Notes under the pieces: model-generated
Database searches by the model: none
What the model saw: the letters and a program-made list of their open reading frames with translations, nothing else
What the model was told of the DNA's origin: nothing
Made by a program: the position numbers and the translations under genes
Part shown: one piece after another, positions 1-11,300 of the stretch
Numbering within the stretch: position 1 is the stretch's first letter
Layout of the letters: each line of letters begins with the position of its first letter
Assembly: GCA_964247055.1 (NCBI GenBank)
Contig: OZ176053.1
Span: 12,648,001-12,712,000 of the forward strand
DNA from: Paragordius varius
Taxonomy: Eukaryota; Nematomorpha
Reading direction: 5' to 3'
Length of the DNA: 64,000 nt

Positions 1-2670
1 CAAATATTAAAATCCTCCGCTTTTGGTTTTTGACCGGAATAAAAAGTGGACACACTTTGTGACTGTCCATAAATGATTGACGATAATTATCACACTGCTT
101 TAAAAGTTTTTTTAGTGAAAACTAAATAATTATATTATTAAAATGTATCATAAACTTAACCATCCGTCAAAATCGGAGGTGCTGAAACATATCCTCATAA
201 AAGATATATTTGATAGATAAAAGTAACTGAATTCTATTTTTAATTCTGGGGCCTACGCGCGATATACTAACTTTTGGGGTAATGCCGATATCCTAAAATG
301 ACAAAATTAACACTTATTATGTTTGAACAAAATAAAAAATATCGCTAATATAGGTATGCTATATTTAAATAGCAAAACAGAACAATTTATTATATGTGGG
401 TTTAGAAAATTCCAAATAGTTTGCCCTTCATTAATAGGCTAGTTATTTTTATTTATGGAAGATTATGGCATTAAAAATTTTATGATTTTGAGGCATGATT
501 GAATCGGTTTATGAAGCTTTATATAATTGGATGATTTTAAACATTTCTTTCATATTTTAATCAATATTTGTTATTTTTAAAATTATGTGATAAATTGTTA
601 TTTTTAACAAAATTCACCCAAGTCAAAAACGAAGCTTTAAATAAAAATTCTGTGCAATAAATGTTTAACATCATCGAAAGAAAAATATCACAGTAAAGAG
701 GTATTCCACAATGCTTAGTACTATAAAATTTGCATCAATTTAAGCTAAGCTAAATTGTAAATGTCAAATAAAGCATATAACCTTTTGTCGAACAATATTT
801 TGTGTTTTGATCTCAAAAAATTATAACTTCCGGAGGTAACATGCAAAATATAATGCATTCAATATAGATTTAAGGTATTATTTTTTGAAATGAGGCATTT
901 AGTTTTTACCAAAAGATTCTACCATTGAGCGCAAGTTTTATCATTTCGATGTTACCACAAAAGTGGTTGAAACTTTATTGTTTCTTTTGGCAGGCCTCTG
1001 AAACTAAAAAAACCTTGAGACAAGTTGATTATCAATTCAAATTTAAAAAAATGTGTTGAAGTGTATTCAATAAAGTTTCGAATCATAGTGGTAAACGCTA
1101 AAAACATCAATGAATTATATAATTTGATTGCTTTTAAATTTTTAAATAATAATTATGCTTTTGTAAGGCTTAAAGGAGAAAAATTATCATTTGATATTCC
1201 ATGGCTTAAATGACAAAATATGCCCTAAAATTTTTTTCCATAAACAACTTAGGCAATGAAATGTTAGGTAACTCTATAAACATTTTTCAACAAATAAGCA
1301 AAAGCTATTTTTAATATATTTCCAGATTTTTAGACTGGTAATTTTAAAACATTAATTTATTTTAAATGTAATTGAAAATATAATGTTTGTTAACTTCATT
1401 TAGAATAGCAATCTATCATAAATTACATTTAAATACGACCAAATTTTAATGATAAAAGTAATATTTGGCTAGTGCGACTAGCCAAAGTAGCTGGTAAAAT
1501 TCCACTATTTGATTTTTATACCCTACACAGTTGATATAAATTGGCAAATAACTGAGGCTTTTACCCCTAACTCTCACCTCAAATACGTTATAATCTAACC
1601 ATTAATCATTCAAGCTTTTTACAAAATATCATTAAAAATTACCTTTATATTTATTAATTTTGTATTTTCTTTCAAGTAAAGTAAAACCTTAAAGTTATAT
1701 AAACCATCTTTAGCTAAAACAAAAAACTAACAATATCATCAATGGTCCGATATTCTTGGTTAAGCCGATTTTCTAAAAATAATATACAACTCCAAAAAAT
1801 TGTTGATTAATTCCATATTATTGAGTTATTTTTTTGAATATAATTTGGATCACCCGAAATATATTTAGATACTGCACATCCAATTCTAACATCTAGTAAA
1901 CAAATTCATTTGTTGGCCCATATTTTTTAAACTGGTGTTATACAAAGGCCTAAAATAAAACCTAGTCTTTGGTTCTCTTTAAGGAAAGGCCCTATTTGAA
2001 ATAATCGAACCAATCAATGTGATACAATATAAATGGCATAAAATGCGATAACAGATTGAGGATGATTAGTATTATTATCAAATATATTTAATCGACGAAA
2101 AATAGTAAAATAAATTTTAGATATTGAATAATTTTAAATAAATTATCCAAATATCAATTTCCTTATCATATTCTATAAAAACTTTCCTTGTGCAAAACTC
2201 TCATTGGACTACGGCGCATGTTCATTTAAACCGGAATAAATAATTAAAATTTATTCTATAAAAAATAATTATAATGGTTATATATGCAATTATAATTCAA
2301 AAAAATTATCCACCACAATTGACCTTTACTCAATAATGTATTTACTAATTTATGTATTTTCGATTGATTTTTCAATCTCTAATTAAAAGATAATTCAATC
2401 CTTTTAACACCTTCAAAGTCAGGTAATTATTACATAAACTATTTGAAAATTAATATCTTTTGTTTTATACTAATTTGTTAATGAAAAAAAAAAAGAAATC
2501 GATGCTTTCACCTTTTGAACTAGCAAAACAATAAATTATTATTTTATATATAACTATTAAATGCAAATTAGCTATGAATCTGTGCATAAAAATTTTCTAT
2601 AAAAGTTAAGGTTTCACAATAAAAAGTTCTTATTTTTTATTTATATATTGGAAATTTATATTCATTATCA
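1..2670. other. gene-free AT-rich stretch
   Basis: No convincing exon was found on either strand. The only open frame of note, near 1025-1213, has no ATG start, no recognisable protein and the same base composition as its surroundings. About 500-680 resembles the inside of the inverted-repeat element at 20,911-21,536, so part of this stretch may be an old repeat copy. Confidence 0.5.
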
Positions 2671-3330
2671 ATGGTTAATGATTGCGAACATGCCGGGGAT
2701 GGCAAGAAACAAATTTGTCCCCAATGCGAATGTCCGGACGCTTGTTGCAATGTAAAATATTTTTTGGAGCTTTTTTTCTTAAACAAATAATTCATTATCA
2801 CATATTTGTATAGTGCTGCAAAACGCAGGATGGCGATAACTGTTCCACATGTAAGTGATTTTTTTAACTTTTCGAAACTTAAAAATTAATTAATATATTA
2901 CCAAGTTTTTAGTTTTAACGTTTAGTTTTATTAATTTTAAAATTGGATTTTCTTTTATGATATTTCAAAAAGGCGTCAGAGGGTAGAGAAAGATAACCTA
3001 ATAACCAAATTATTTGAGATATTTTTTTTTCTTTTTAGGCAATCATGATAGCAAATGCCATGGTTGTGCTCAAGGATGTTGCCATGTATACTTTTAACAA
3101 TTATTTATACCAATTTGAAAATTCGCTAAATTTCTGACCTTATTTTTTAGTGTTGCAACCGAGGACACGAGATCAAAGCTGGCAACGGATGCTTGAATTG
3201 TAATTTAATTGTTTAATTAGATAATCCTTTCATGAGTGTCTTTAAGGAATATATTTAAATCTATCTAGGTGGAACATGCGTCAACAGTGAAAACTGCGTG
3301 AGTGGACATTGTTTCCCTGCCGCTGCTTAA
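2671..3330 (+). CDS. cysteine-rich metallothionein-like protein, 91 aa, 5 exons
   Basis: Exons are 2671-2751, 2814-2850, 3039-3085, 3151-3199 and 3269-3330. All introns are GT-AG (62, 188, 65 and 69 nt) and phases are kept throughout. The product has 21 Cys in 91 residues, in CC, CxC and CxxC groups such as CPQCECPDACC and KCHGCAQGCCH, with few aromatic residues (one Phe, near the C-terminus). There is no signal peptide, so a cytosolic metal-binding protein of metallothionein type (Zn, Cu or Cd storage and detoxification) is the best reading. The four 3' exons each carry 3-4 Cys, and exons 2 and 4 both open with Cys-Cys, so the gene looks built from repeated small modules. The ATG at 2671 is the first in frame. 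Invertebrate metallothioneins are too divergent for the family to be certain; a small Cys-rich secreted peptide is less likely without a leader. Confidence 0.78.
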
Positions 3331-3413
3331 TTTTACTCATTAACTTACCGAATCATTATAACTTTTATAGTTTTTATTTAAAATTATTTTGATAATTTTT
3401 ATTTGCTTTCAAA

Positions 3414-3419
3414 AATAAA
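3414..3419 (+). promoter_or_regulatory. poly(A) signal of the Cys-rich gene
   Basis: A canonical AATAAA lies 84 nt after the stop codon of the metallothionein-like gene, in the right orientation and at a sensible distance for its 3' end. Confidence 0.5.
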
Positions 3420-4679
3420 TGATAATTTTATTTTAAAGCTATTGTTTAGGATGGGAGAATGTCTGATTTGTGGGCTTTAGCGGGTGTCAAAAGGAGATAA
3501 GAAATTTTTTGTAATATATTTAGCGGATTATGACATCCATATAATATTTATGCTCACGCTTGTTATAGGTTAGATTTATTCATATTTGAAAATACAGTAA
3601 TGGTTTATAGACATGCTATTCCATATCTATATTAGCCGTATTCAGGAAAAATTCTCGACCCTTATAACATTTTTTATCGATATATTTTTATTTTTAAATT
3701 TATGATGCTAAATTAGGATATGTTTCTTAGGAGTGTTTATGTTCATAAGGGTAAAAGAGTGATCAATGCCTCCGATAGCTCTATATTAGTATCTGTCAAA
3801 TGTTAATTGAAAACTTGATACAATGCTGGATAATTTATTGCAAAGCTTTTAACTTAGCGTGGACACACAATGGCATTTAAGCACAAAGATTGATTTGTTA
3901 AATCTAAATTTAGCCAATATCAAGATTATATTAAAATTAGAAAGATACATATTATAAAGTGGAAAATATGTTAAACAACAGCTTACATAGGATTGTGTTG
4001 ACGGCATCCAGGAGATCACCCAAATTCTGTTTTCGCTTGGATACTTTTATTCAACTAAATCTAAGTCATATCCTCGTATATAATCTTATTTGCGATGTTT
4101 AACAGCAATTTTGCGCCTTCCTCAAAGATAAAATTAGTTATTTGCTAAATCCATTTGAGAGTTTTAAGACAGCACATAGTATTTTGTGAAGGTAAATGAA
4201 AAAAGTGTTTTTAATACTTATAATTCCTTATTGTCTTACAAATCATTTGAATAATAGTTAATTTATACATTTATTTTCAATCTCGCTGTTTCTTTTAACA
4301 CTTCTTTACCTTTTCACTTTTTATTTCCAGTATATATATTGGGTATTTATATTTTCCAAAGGTCAATTGCGAAAATAAACTAAATTAACAGTTATTTTAG
4401 ATATTATTTAAACAAATTTTGTTCTTATGAATTAGATCTAAAAGCGTTTATCTTTTACAGTTTTGTGGCTTTTAGAGTCTAAAATTGGGACAGCTTCAAA
4501 ACATGATTAGAACGCTGATATTAAATTCAACACATCAAGTTTTTGCTGGTAAAATGTGGCCTGAACGCTTTTTTCAATATACATGATTAAACAAGGATTT
4601 TAAAATTTAATGAATTTATTGATTAATGATTCAAATTTAAAATGAATTATAATATTACTAGCGTATATCCCTGACTGCT
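3420..4679. other. intergenic, nothing recognised
   Basis: AT-rich sequence between the Cys-rich gene and the tandem array. No exon, RNA gene or clear repeat was seen on either strand. Confidence 0.4.
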
Positions 4680-6430
4680 ACGCAGCCCTAGGAAGTCTTT
4701 CGGATTTCTTGGGGGTAGGGCAAATATTTCGCCTTTATACGCCTAGGATCTCATAATTTTGGGGGGAATCCTCAAAAACATATTGTTCTGCTAGGGTATA
4801 AAGGCCCCCACCACACCAAATTTAAACGATCTTAACAAAAGTTTCTTCAGCAATGATCTTAATATAAAAAAAGCAATTTTGGGTGAAGGGTGCAAAAAAG
4901 GCTTTATTTTTGACATCGGGTATATTAATAAAAAAACATGTATAATTTTGTCCTTATGCTATAAAGGGGTTTGTTCACACATTTGTAAAATTCTAATATA
5001 TATATTGATGCAAAATTTGTGATGCAGTTGATCACTGTAATGAGTGTTATTTGTTCTTATGCAGTAGGTATATATGGCATACACACAATTGGATTGGATC
5101 CTCCGAAGCTGCTTTTTGAAAAAAGGGTTCAACAAAATTGTGATCCATATATGTGGATTATTTCGAATTATTATTTAATATTAATGATCTCTTAGTATTT
5201 TCAAAACGGTTTAATGGAATTTCAAATTGTGCATTCATAGATATTATCATTATGTTCCTATAAGTTCTTAAAAATATTGCTTCAAAACTAAAATGTTCTA
5301 TGGCGGCGCAAAACTTTACTTAGTGACTCAATAATCTCCTATAGTTTTTAGAAATAAATATTTTAGACCCTTATTGAAACATTTGGCTCCAAAGGCATGT
5401 TGTAATGGTGACACAGTTGTAAGCGGGTTCCCCCTAACCAGGGGAAAAACAAAAAAAGGCTTGATTAAAATTTTTGTATTAATTCGGGTAATCATCATTG
5501 ATTCCATATGCTCTCGTGAGATTTTTTGAAAAATTGCCTTAAAACCAAAACATTCTATGGTGGCGCATTTTTGGAGCAAGGGCCTTATTAAGGGGTATTT
5601 TAATAAACCGCTTAACTTATCCTTTTTACGAGTAATATATCTAGCCCTCACTCATATGGCTAAGTTTTCTATAATTTGCCTCCAGAGTTAGGCTGTATCG
5701 ATATGGTGGCTCAGTTGTAGGCGGGTAGTCCTCTTCCCAGAGGCGAATATAAAAAAGACGGGCGATAAAAATTTCTGCCTTTATAGGGGAAAACCTGGAA
5801 TCATTATTCATTCCATATGTTCTTAATATTTTTGAAAGAATGGCTTCGAATCTAAATAATAGTTCAATGATAGCGTATTTTTTGGCGTAAAGGGCCTAAT
5901 TAACTGCTAATTTAAAAAACCGCTCGACTCAAATTTTTGCTTTTTTTCGGGTAATATTTTAGGCCCTTATTAAGCTTATATGGCCCGATAAGTTTCCTGA
6001 AAAGTAAATCCTAAACAACGCAATTTCGACATGGCGCAATTTTAGGCGGGTAGCTCCCGACCCAGTGGCTGTTACAAAAAAGCGCTTAATTCAGAATTTT
6101 GCCCTTGGGAATACCTGGAATCCTCATTGAATTTTTACGGTCTCATACCTTGGGCGTAAAATAGAATCAAAAAATTATTTTTGTGGACTTTGTTTTTTGA
6201 AAAAATGGCATTTTACGGTGGGGAGCGGGTAAAAAGAGTGTTTAATAAAGCGAGCCGACTATGTTCGGCGCAATAAAAAGTAAAAAAATTATATTTGAAA
6301 TCGAATTGTCCCTCACGTTTCCTCAAAATTTCTAAGACACGATTTTGTAAATTTGTTTTTAAAAAAAACCGTTTTTTACACTGAGCCCGAAGGCCTGATT
6401 CAAAAAAGAGAAAAGCTATTGTCGGGGCAT
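4680..6430. repeat. degenerate tandem array, unit about 309 bp
   Basis: Landmarks recur at near-regular spacing: ATTCCATATG-like words near 5503 and 5812 with weaker versions near 5200 and 6120; TCTATGGTGGCGCA-like words near 5295, 5557 and 5860; and a GCGGGTA/TTCCCC...CCCAG block near 5420, 5720 and 6045. The copies are far diverged and full of small indels, with a weaker partial copy near 4700-4760. Short open frames inside (5328-5651, 6213-6434) are by-products. A further copy in reverse orientation lies near 17,430-17,640, so the unit is dispersed as well as tandem. Type unknown: satellite or the relic of a mobile element. Confidence 0.65.
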
Positions 6431-6434
6431 TCAT

Positions 6435-7446
6435 TTATGATAATATTTTTTTGACATTAGGATTTGAATGGGTCTACCGATTTTCCGGAAACAGATCACA
6501 AAGTGCGCATTTTCGTTTTTAATAAATATATGGATTACATAATTATATATTTTATAACACAAGATTTTGCGTTCAGTCTACATATATTTTTAATAAAGCG
6601 TTGTATACCCCTGCTGTAGTACCAAAACTGCTAAAAGTTTAAATAAATTTGATGATATTAATTATAGAAACTTAAAAAGATATATTTTGTCCAAATATTT
6701 TTCTTCATATAAAAACCTAATATAATATGGATATTAACACTTCTTTTCAAGCTCATTTGTTTTATAGGGTATTTAAATTATTAGGTTGGATTTAAATTAT
6801 GAAATTAACCTATTTAGGCGCAATATTCTTATATTTTAAAAAATGTAAAGTTTTTTGAATCATCATCTACGTATATCGCCGTTTTGTGTATTTGGAATTT
6901 TTGGCTAATAAAACAGGCATATTTGCAGGCATTTATCTTTCACCAAAAAATTTTAATCAAAACAATGTGCCCAAATTTTCCCATTATATGGACAACTTAC
7001 ACAAATGTGTAAATAAATTTCTTATATTATTTTTAAGGACCAAAACCAAAAGACCATGATAATCATGTATTTTCCCACCAGAATATATATACAGGTTATA
7101 TTTTATTCCCCCGCTGATTTTGCGTTTTTAGACGTTATATAGAAATTAATAATATTGAATATTTATCAAATTAAACTTAGTAAATTATAATATATCGTCA
7201 TGTTAGCTGTTCAAAATGATTTTTCACTTTATTTATAATATGTATGGAACAACAATACATCTGTGACAAGTATTGATACATCACACCTGCTGCCTACAAT
7301 AAAAGAGGTAATCGCGCTTTTTTTAAATACATAATTTTTAAAAGATTATATGATTGCAAATCAATACGACAACTTCAATTTGGTATATTATATTATTTAT
7401 ATATTAGAAATATGTAAAATTAAATAACACAAACCAAAAATATGAA
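6435..7446. other. stretch upstream of Myb
   Basis: It should contain the Myb promoter and possibly an upstream exon. I searched for an R1 Myb repeat (Trp-rich, ending QCxxRW) and did not find one. The short frame ending in a possible GT donor near 7311 does not match the phase needed to join the first recognised Myb exon. Confidence 0.4.
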
Positions 7447-8312
7447 ATGAAACATAGAGCTTTAAATTCTAAAGGGTCGTGGTCGAAAGAGGTATGAATA
7501 TATATATTTTTACGAATATTTTGATCATAATTATATAAGAAAATTTTGTTTTTTTAGGAAGATGAGATAATTATTCGTTTAGTTAACGTTAATGGACCTA
7601 CAAAGTGGTCTCACATAGCAAAAAATCTCAAAGGGAGACTTGGCAAACAATGTCGAGAAAGGTTCTATCATTCATAAAAAAATAAATATAAGCATATTCT
7701 CTTACCATTAAATATAAATATGTTAAAGCAGGAGTTTTATTATATCTTTTGATAACTAAGAGCATCATTTATCGCTCTATTTGATTCAAAATTTTTTTAT
7801 ATATTCCAATAAATAATTTTTTAATAATATTTATATAATATCAAACCTTTTGCTTGATATTCTTGGTAGGCTGTTTTAAACTATATTTGTTACGGTTAAG
7901 TATAGTGTATTATTCGCTCATTCTTATATGCCCTCATAGTATTAAAAATTTATTATTACATTTATCATTAAAACTAAGTTGAAGATATGCCAATTTCAGA
8001 GAGTATGTTTCCCATTGTAAGTTTGTTATTATCAATAGGATATTAATTAGATTGTTTAGCACATATAGGTTACGTTAATTAAAATATTAATTACATTTGT
8101 CCATCTCTGATAAATTTTTATCCAATAATTTTGCTTAATTTATCCACTTTTTTATCTACCGTAACCCTGCCCTTAATTTTCAAATTGTAGTTTATAATTG
8201 TTAAATTTTTTCATGAGATACTTACTAGGCTTACCCAATGTTTTAAAAAATTAGTTTTAGCTTAGGTGAATTGTATTAATAGGAATTTTTACTCTTTATT
8301 TCGTAAAATTGC

Positions 8313-8347
<35 letters not shown>

Positions 8348-11300
8348 GTTTTACACTAATGGCGAGTTTAAACATCTGTTTGTCTATATGTTTTTCTTTA
8401 AAAAAATGTAAAAATAAGTAATTTTATTTTCTAAACAATTTTATATTTTTAATTAAATAAGGTGGCACAATCACTTAAATCCACTGATTAAGAAATCGGG
8501 TTGGACGACGGAAGAAGATCTCATAATATACAATGCCCACAAAGTGTTGGGTAATAAATGGGCACAAATAGCTAAATTACTTCCTGGAAGGTTTGAAATC
8601 GCTTTTGCTTTATAATATAATATATGACCCTATAAAACGAAATCTTAAATTTTTTTAATTTTTATACTGTGTAGGACTGATAATGGCATTAAAAACCATT
8701 GGAACAGTACATTGAAAAAGAAATTTGGGACGAATGATGATTCTCTCCTAGTTGCATGTAACACATACACAGAAAGCAATAGTAACCAGCCTTACATTAT
8801 ATCAAATCCATCTACCAATTTTAATAAAGGTAATTTACAAAATTTAAAGGCTAATATGCACGAGTTTTTGCCGCCTGCATCTGAAATCAAAAACATGGAA
8901 GTTACGAAAAATGAGTTGAATTCAATCGATATCGAACACAAAAGGGTCAAGATTAACCAAACAGTCAACACCTCCAAAGAACATCACAAAGTGAATGAAC
9001 GAACCCTCTTATCACATTTTGTTAAAACTGAATTTCCCGTTCATAATGTGGAAGAAATGGATATATCTTTCAATACTAATCCTACTATAACTGTATCTGA
9101 TACCAAATTTTACGTTGAAAAGTATTTTTATTGTGCTATCGATTAAAATGCTAAAGTGGGAAATTATTTTCATTAAAGTTTTGTGTGTATGAAAAAGTGT
9201 TGTTTAATGAATTGTTTGGTTTGTAAAAATGCCTTATTAAAATGAGATTAATAAATTACCTATTCTTAATATGATAATAAAATGCAAATAAAATATGTGA
9301 GTCGTGGTATAATATATAATTTTCATAGGTCTTTAGCAAGCCAACCAACATTTCTCACCAAAAACTGCAAAGAAGAAGTTTTAAATCTTGCCTCACAACA
9401 ACATATGAAATGTTACACGTTTGGGAAACATGCAATTCTCCACATGCCTGCCAAAGTCCAACAAATTGTATCCTCGTCTGAACGAAAAAAAGTATTGCCT
9501 TTAACCTCTGAAACCCTAAAAAATATACCGAAAAAGGATGTTAACAGTGGAAATCATCAAGCAAAAACAGTGGTTTTATATATTTAAATTGGATATCGAA
9601 CCTTGATTAATGTACAATAATAATGTATAATCAAGATTGTTATATAATTTTCTATGGTTTTGTTCTATTTTTTTATCAGAAACTTAAACATCATGTTTTC
9701 CTATTAATGTGTGTTTGCAAACACCAAAATAAAATATTAGCACATTGAAACCTGCACTCTTCAATATAGCTTTATTATAATTAGAACAAAACAATGAATA
9801 CATATTCATCGTATCAATCACAAATCAGTAATGCAGGAACTAACAATATTACACCATTCAAACCTTTACCATTTTCCCCATCCCATTTTTTGAATGTCCA
9901 GCAAAATGGTCATCAAATACACACTTCCTTTAATGTTTTAGATGGTACAGATACATCATTAAGGTATATTTCAATTTTTAATTATAATTTTAATTTTCAG
10001 GAAAAACGAAATACGTATATTTAACTTCCATGGTTTTTTGGGGTAGTTTTTATCCCAGAGCGATTTGAAATTCAAATATTTCAAAAAGTATTTATGGTAT
10101 TGGGCCGAATTTAACAACATGCTTTCTTTATGACGCGCATAATATACCATTTTTCATGCAAAAACATCATTTTTTCAAGCAAACGCACCATTTTTTTCAA
10201 GCAAACGCAACATTTTTTCAAGCAAAGGCAACAAATTTTCAAGCAAATGCAACATTTTTTCAAGCAAACGCAACATTTTTTCATCCAAACGCAACATTTT
10301 TTCAAGCAAACGCAACATTTCATTTTTTCATCCAAACGCAACATTTTTTCAACCAAAGACAACATTTTTTAAAGCAAAAACAACACTTTTTTTAATATTA
10401 CAAAGAATTACTATTTATTGTTAATTATAAATTATTTATTAAATTTTAAGTTAATGTAATTTATTTTTAGCGTTGAATTATGATTTTTATCGTTTTACCA
10501 TCAATATTTGATGGTAAAATTGATTTTCAAACATTTTGATTTTGCCCATAAATTGCCGTATTTATATTATTTATATTTTTCTTTCACAATTCGCCTAATC
10601 AAATTATTTAATTTGCACTTCAAGAGTGTCTTTGAAAGTTTAAAGTTGTACTTCACTTCAAGTTGGTCCTTTGACTTTTTTTGTTTTGTTTTTAACATTT
10701 ATTAATTAAATCGAAAATAATTTATTTATTTTATTGTTTTAACCTATTTTCTATTATTTAACATAAATTTTAAATCGATATCAACTTTTAATCTTTGAGA
10801 AACCGTATATTAATTTCGTAAAATAATTTTAGATATTTATAACACGAAAAAAAATATATGAGTTTTATGGGGTTATTAAAAAATTTTCATTAAAAACATT
10901 AAAAGTTAATAATTTTGTTCAATTAATAAAAATATTTTGAAACAAAAAAATGGTTTTTCAATAAAATTTTTAATTTTTAAATGGATTAATATATAATAAA
11001 TAAAGAAAATTAGGTTATTATATAATAATATTAAAAATAAATGCAAAAATTAGGGTAAAACAAAATTTATATATTTTAAGGACCAACTTAAAGAGTATAA
11101 AGACCAACTTGAAATGTTCAAGGACCAACTTGAAATGTGCAAGGACCAACTTGAAGTGTTCAAAGACACTCTTGAAGTGCAAATTAAATAATTTGATTAG
11201 GCGAATTGTGAAAGAAAAATATAAATAATATAAATACGGCAATTTATGGGCAAAATCAAAATGTTTGAAAATCAATTTTACCATCAAACGATAAAAATCA

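Noticed and set aside
1025-1213. 62-codon frame in the left flank
   Set aside because: It starts with TTG, has AT-driven composition and no recognisable motif.
5328-6434. Minus-strand frames at 5,328-5,651 and 6,213-6,434
   Set aside because: They lie within the diverged 309-bp array and are not conserved between its units.
7201-7311. Possible upstream Myb exon ending …LLPTIKE before a GT
   Set aside because: It ends in phase 0, which does not fit the phase needed at the acceptor before ALNSKGSW, and it lacks R1 features.
10150-10390. CRISPR-like regular repeats
   Set aside because: Units are contiguous, without unique spacers, and the context is an intron in an animal genome.
10111-10395. 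Overlapping Lys/Phe/Cys-rich open frames on both strands, also at 11,357-11,658
   Set aside because: They are translations of 21-bp tandem units in the arms of a fold-back element. A unit length divisible by three keeps all frames open, and the same peptides appear in mirrored form.
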